Assembly (NCBI GenBank): GCA_027922465.2
Contig: BQMF02000470.1
Coordinates: 248,001-312,000 of the forward strand
Source: Turritopsis dohrnii
Taxonomy: Eukaryota; Cnidaria; Hydrozoa; Anthoathecata; Oceaniidae
DNA: 64,000 bases
Reading direction: 5' to 3'
Shown: positions 61,514 through 64,000 of the stretch, piece after piece
How the letters are laid out: each line of letters starts with the position of its first letter
How positions within the stretch are numbered: the stretch's first letter is position 1
The notes under the pieces: model-generated
Seen by the model: only the letters and a program-made list of their open reading frames with translations
What the model was told of the DNA's origin: nothing
Database searches by the model: none
Position numbers and translations under genes: made by a program

Positions 61514-64000
61514 CACTGTCCAAACCTAGACCAATTTTTGTCGATGGGAAATAGCCACTCAAATCATTAATGTTCCCAACTTACATTCTTTTTATGATTT
61601 AACAGTCTAAACTCACACTATATTCATTGTATACAAGTACTTTCCTTGAAAAGACTCTAAAAGTGTAAAATATAAGCTCTAGTGAAAGGAATAATTAACA
61701 TATGGCTAAATCGCAGATGCCAAGGTAGAAATGTTGTTTCATGTGAGTCTTATGCAACGTTCTTAAGTTTTCCGTAGTTGTTTTAAAAATGGAAGCGAAG
61801 AAGCACGCGTAGATCTGAGAAAATTTCTTGGTTGAATACATGGATATAGAAGAGGTTATACGGCTGTCAAACTTAAAAGAATCAAGAACATTTATGATCC
61901 AAACTGATAATCTACGTGAAACTAATACTCTTAGTAGTTATTCGTGATAAATAAGCAGTTTTTGATGCTTCAAATCAGATATGAACGACTACAAAAACGG
62001 TATGCTTACATCGATTTAAAAAAATGCGTAAGGTTTCTACTAGTCTTTTTCTAAATATAATACAATTTTCTATTTCATGTTCCTAGGTAAGCTATCCTGT
62101 TTTTATAAAGCTCTGGAATCTTGAAGCACAGCTCATCTTCCTAATTAGCTTATACCCATTCTATTAATCAATAGATGACCACTTTTTTTATTGACTAGTC
62201 GAATTTAAAATATTGTATGATTCTAAAATTTGTATACTATCAAGCTGACGATAAAAAGGAAACACAGATATTTTTATTATTTCGCAAGGCCAAGTAAAAG
62301 TTTTTATTATGAAGTTCAGGTACAAACAACATAAAGATTTTCATACTGTATAGTTTTAAAAGGAGTATTTTGAAACGTCCACGGAAGAGTGTTCTCTAAT
62401 GGATTTTTAAACTGACGGTGTTCCTTTTTAAGCTTGATCTCCGGCAAAATTTTTCAAAGTCTCTTAACTTTTATGATGCTCTCGGGAATGTAATTAAATG
62501 AATTCGAAGTTATTACTTCTTAAGCACAGACTTTTCTTGACGCGACAAACTTTTTATTACTTAATTACTTTTGAAGATTCTTTAGGGAATACAACTTTAA
62601 ATTAAAATCTTTTTTAAAAAATCTCTAAATAAATTTAATAAGACTGAAGTTTTATATGAGACAACAAAGTTTAATTGTTATCGTTGTTAAAAGGTAAAAT
62701 GTATACATATCATTTTAAAGCGTGAACTAACATTCATTTCTTTCTGAAAAGCCTCCAGAAAGTCTTCCAGTCATCTGCAGGAATACTTCTGCCCGGTAGG
62801 GCATCTTGTTTGTTTTTTTTTTTTTTTTTTTTTTCACTGTCCAAACCTAGACCAATTTTTGTCGATGGGAAATAGCCACTCAAATCATTAATGTTCCCAA
62901 CTTACATTCTTTTTATGATTTAACAGTCTAAACTCACACTATATTCATTGTATACAAGTACTTTGCTTGAAAAGACTCTAAAAGTGTAAAATATAAGCTC
63001 TAGTGAAAGGAATAATTAACATATGGCTAAATCGCAGATGCCAAGGTAAAAATGTTGTTTCATGTGAGTCTTATGCAACGTTCTTACGTTTTCCGTAGTT
63101 GTTTTAAAAATGGAAGCGAAGAAGCATGCGTAGATCTGTGAAAGTTTCTTTGTTGAATATATGGATATAGAAGAGGTTGTAGTACGGCTGTAAAACTTAA
63201 AAGAATCAAGAACATTTATGATCCAAACTGATAATCTACGTGAAACTAATATTCTTAGTAGTCATTCTTGATAAATAAGCAGTTCTTGATGCTTCAAAAC
63301 AGATATGAACGACTACCAATAGGGTATGTTTATATCGATTTAATGCGTAAGGTTTCTATTAGTCTTTCTAAATATAATACAATTTTTTAATTCATGTTCC
63401 TAGACAAGCTACCCTGTTTTTATAAAGCTCTGGAATCATGAAGCACAGCTCATCTTCCTCATCAACTTCTACCTACTTTATTTATCATTTGATGACCACT
63501 TTTTTAATTGACTAGTCGAATTTAAAATATTGTATGATTCTAAAATTTGTATACTATCAAGCTGACGATAGAAAGGAAACACAGATATTTTTATTATTTT
63601 GCATGGCCAAGTAAAAGTTTTTATTATGAAGTTCAGGTACAAACAACATAAAGATTTTCATACTGTATAGTTTTAAAAGGAGTATTTTGAAACGTCCACG
63701 GAAGAGTGTTCTCTAATGGATTTTTAAACTGACGGTGTTCCTTTTTAAGCTTGATCTCCGGCAAAATTTTTCAAAGTCTCTGAACTTTTATGATGCCCTC
63801 GGGAATGTAATTAAATGAATTCGAAGTTATTACTATTTACGCCACAGATTTTCCCTTTAAATCTTAATGTGACAAAGTTTTCATTACTTAATTACTTTTT
63901 GAAGATGCTTTAGGGAATACAACTTTGAATTAAAATCTTTTTAAAAAATCTCTAAATTGAAACAAGACTGAAGTTTTATGAGACAACAAAGTTTAATTGT
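61514..64000. repeat. 1.32-kb tandem duplication, non-coding
   Basis: 61514-62833 recurs from 62834 to the window end. Both start after a long T run with TTTCACTGTCCAAACCTAG. The copies are highly similar, with small indels (for example near 63185 and 63345). No coding frame is conserved. The first copy ends ...GGTAGGGCATCTTGTTTG plus T run. Probably two monomers of a longer satellite-like array. Confidence 0.88.

Noticed and set aside
60939..61562. 207-residue minus frame with repeated QKNTNGFKVFLAYAGI-type peptides
   Set aside because: It reads through the hairpin tandem repeat and T runs; low complexity and no start context.

Overview
The window is AT-rich metazoan DNA, probably from a cnidarian. 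That guess rests on the mix of elements: Polinton, Penelope-like elements that carry a GIY-YIG domain, CR1/L2-like LINEs, and G2E3-like HECT genes on transposons. The species cannot be read from the sequence. I find no convincing intact host gene. Almost everything I can explain is mobile DNA, much of it nested, and target-site duplications (TSDs) let many insertions be bounded to the base.

Layout. 1-3900: non-coding DNA with a 22-bp minisatellite, a diverged duplication and a THAP-domain scrap. 3903-6643: a short Ty3/gypsy element with identical 92-bp LTRs and a CACGT TSD, but no integrase. 8238-23317: a second, decayed Ty3/gypsy element on the minus strand (TSD TCTAC). Its 3' LTR was split first by a fold-back pair of TTA-type MITEs (8304-9394) and then by a 9.7-kb DNA transposon 'X' (9428-19093, TSD TTA). 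X carries two convergent genes: a zinc-ribbon/HECT E3-ligase-like gene and a DDE integrase gene. X was itself invaded by a TA-type element holding a SINE, by a 138-bp MITE, and by a second large transposon 'Y' (about 14990-19015) with roughly 330-bp inverted repeats and one zinc-finger/PIN-like/Cys-rich gene. 23739-26480: a MITE and a LINE fragment.

26487-49034: a 22.5-kb Polinton/Maverick-type endogenous viral element with about 200-bp terminal inverted repeats and the 6-bp TSD TTCAGT. It encodes ankyrin proteins at both ends, a protein-primed family-B DNA polymerase, an integrase remnant, membrane and capsid-related proteins, a major capsid protein, a packaging ATPase and a small Rpb7-like protein. 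Several genes share an upstream TTCTGTCCACT box 41-47 nt before the ATG, and several end in a perfect or near-perfect stem-loop. The element is broken by frameshifts and deletions, and by insertions: a CR1-like LINE (itself carrying a Penelope-like element), a second LINE fragment, three smaller elements and a SINE.

49041-52040: mostly unrecognised DNA with a degenerate repeat. 52050-55990: a near full-length LINE whose N-terminus has a signal-peptide-like segment followed by a 2A-like NPGP motif; a 5'-truncated copy of the same family has landed inside it. 56500-58060: a second Penelope-like element in which two minisatellites have grown inside the coding region. 58072-about 61190: head-to-tail Helitron-like non-autonomous elements (TC start, hairpin then CTAG end) containing GCGGCCGC-rich arrays. 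61196-61490: a six-copy hairpin tandem repeat. 61514-64000: a 1.32-kb tandem duplication that runs off the window.

Functionally the window is a stack of selfish elements. The Polinton and transposon X are the accessory-gene carriers worth following up.
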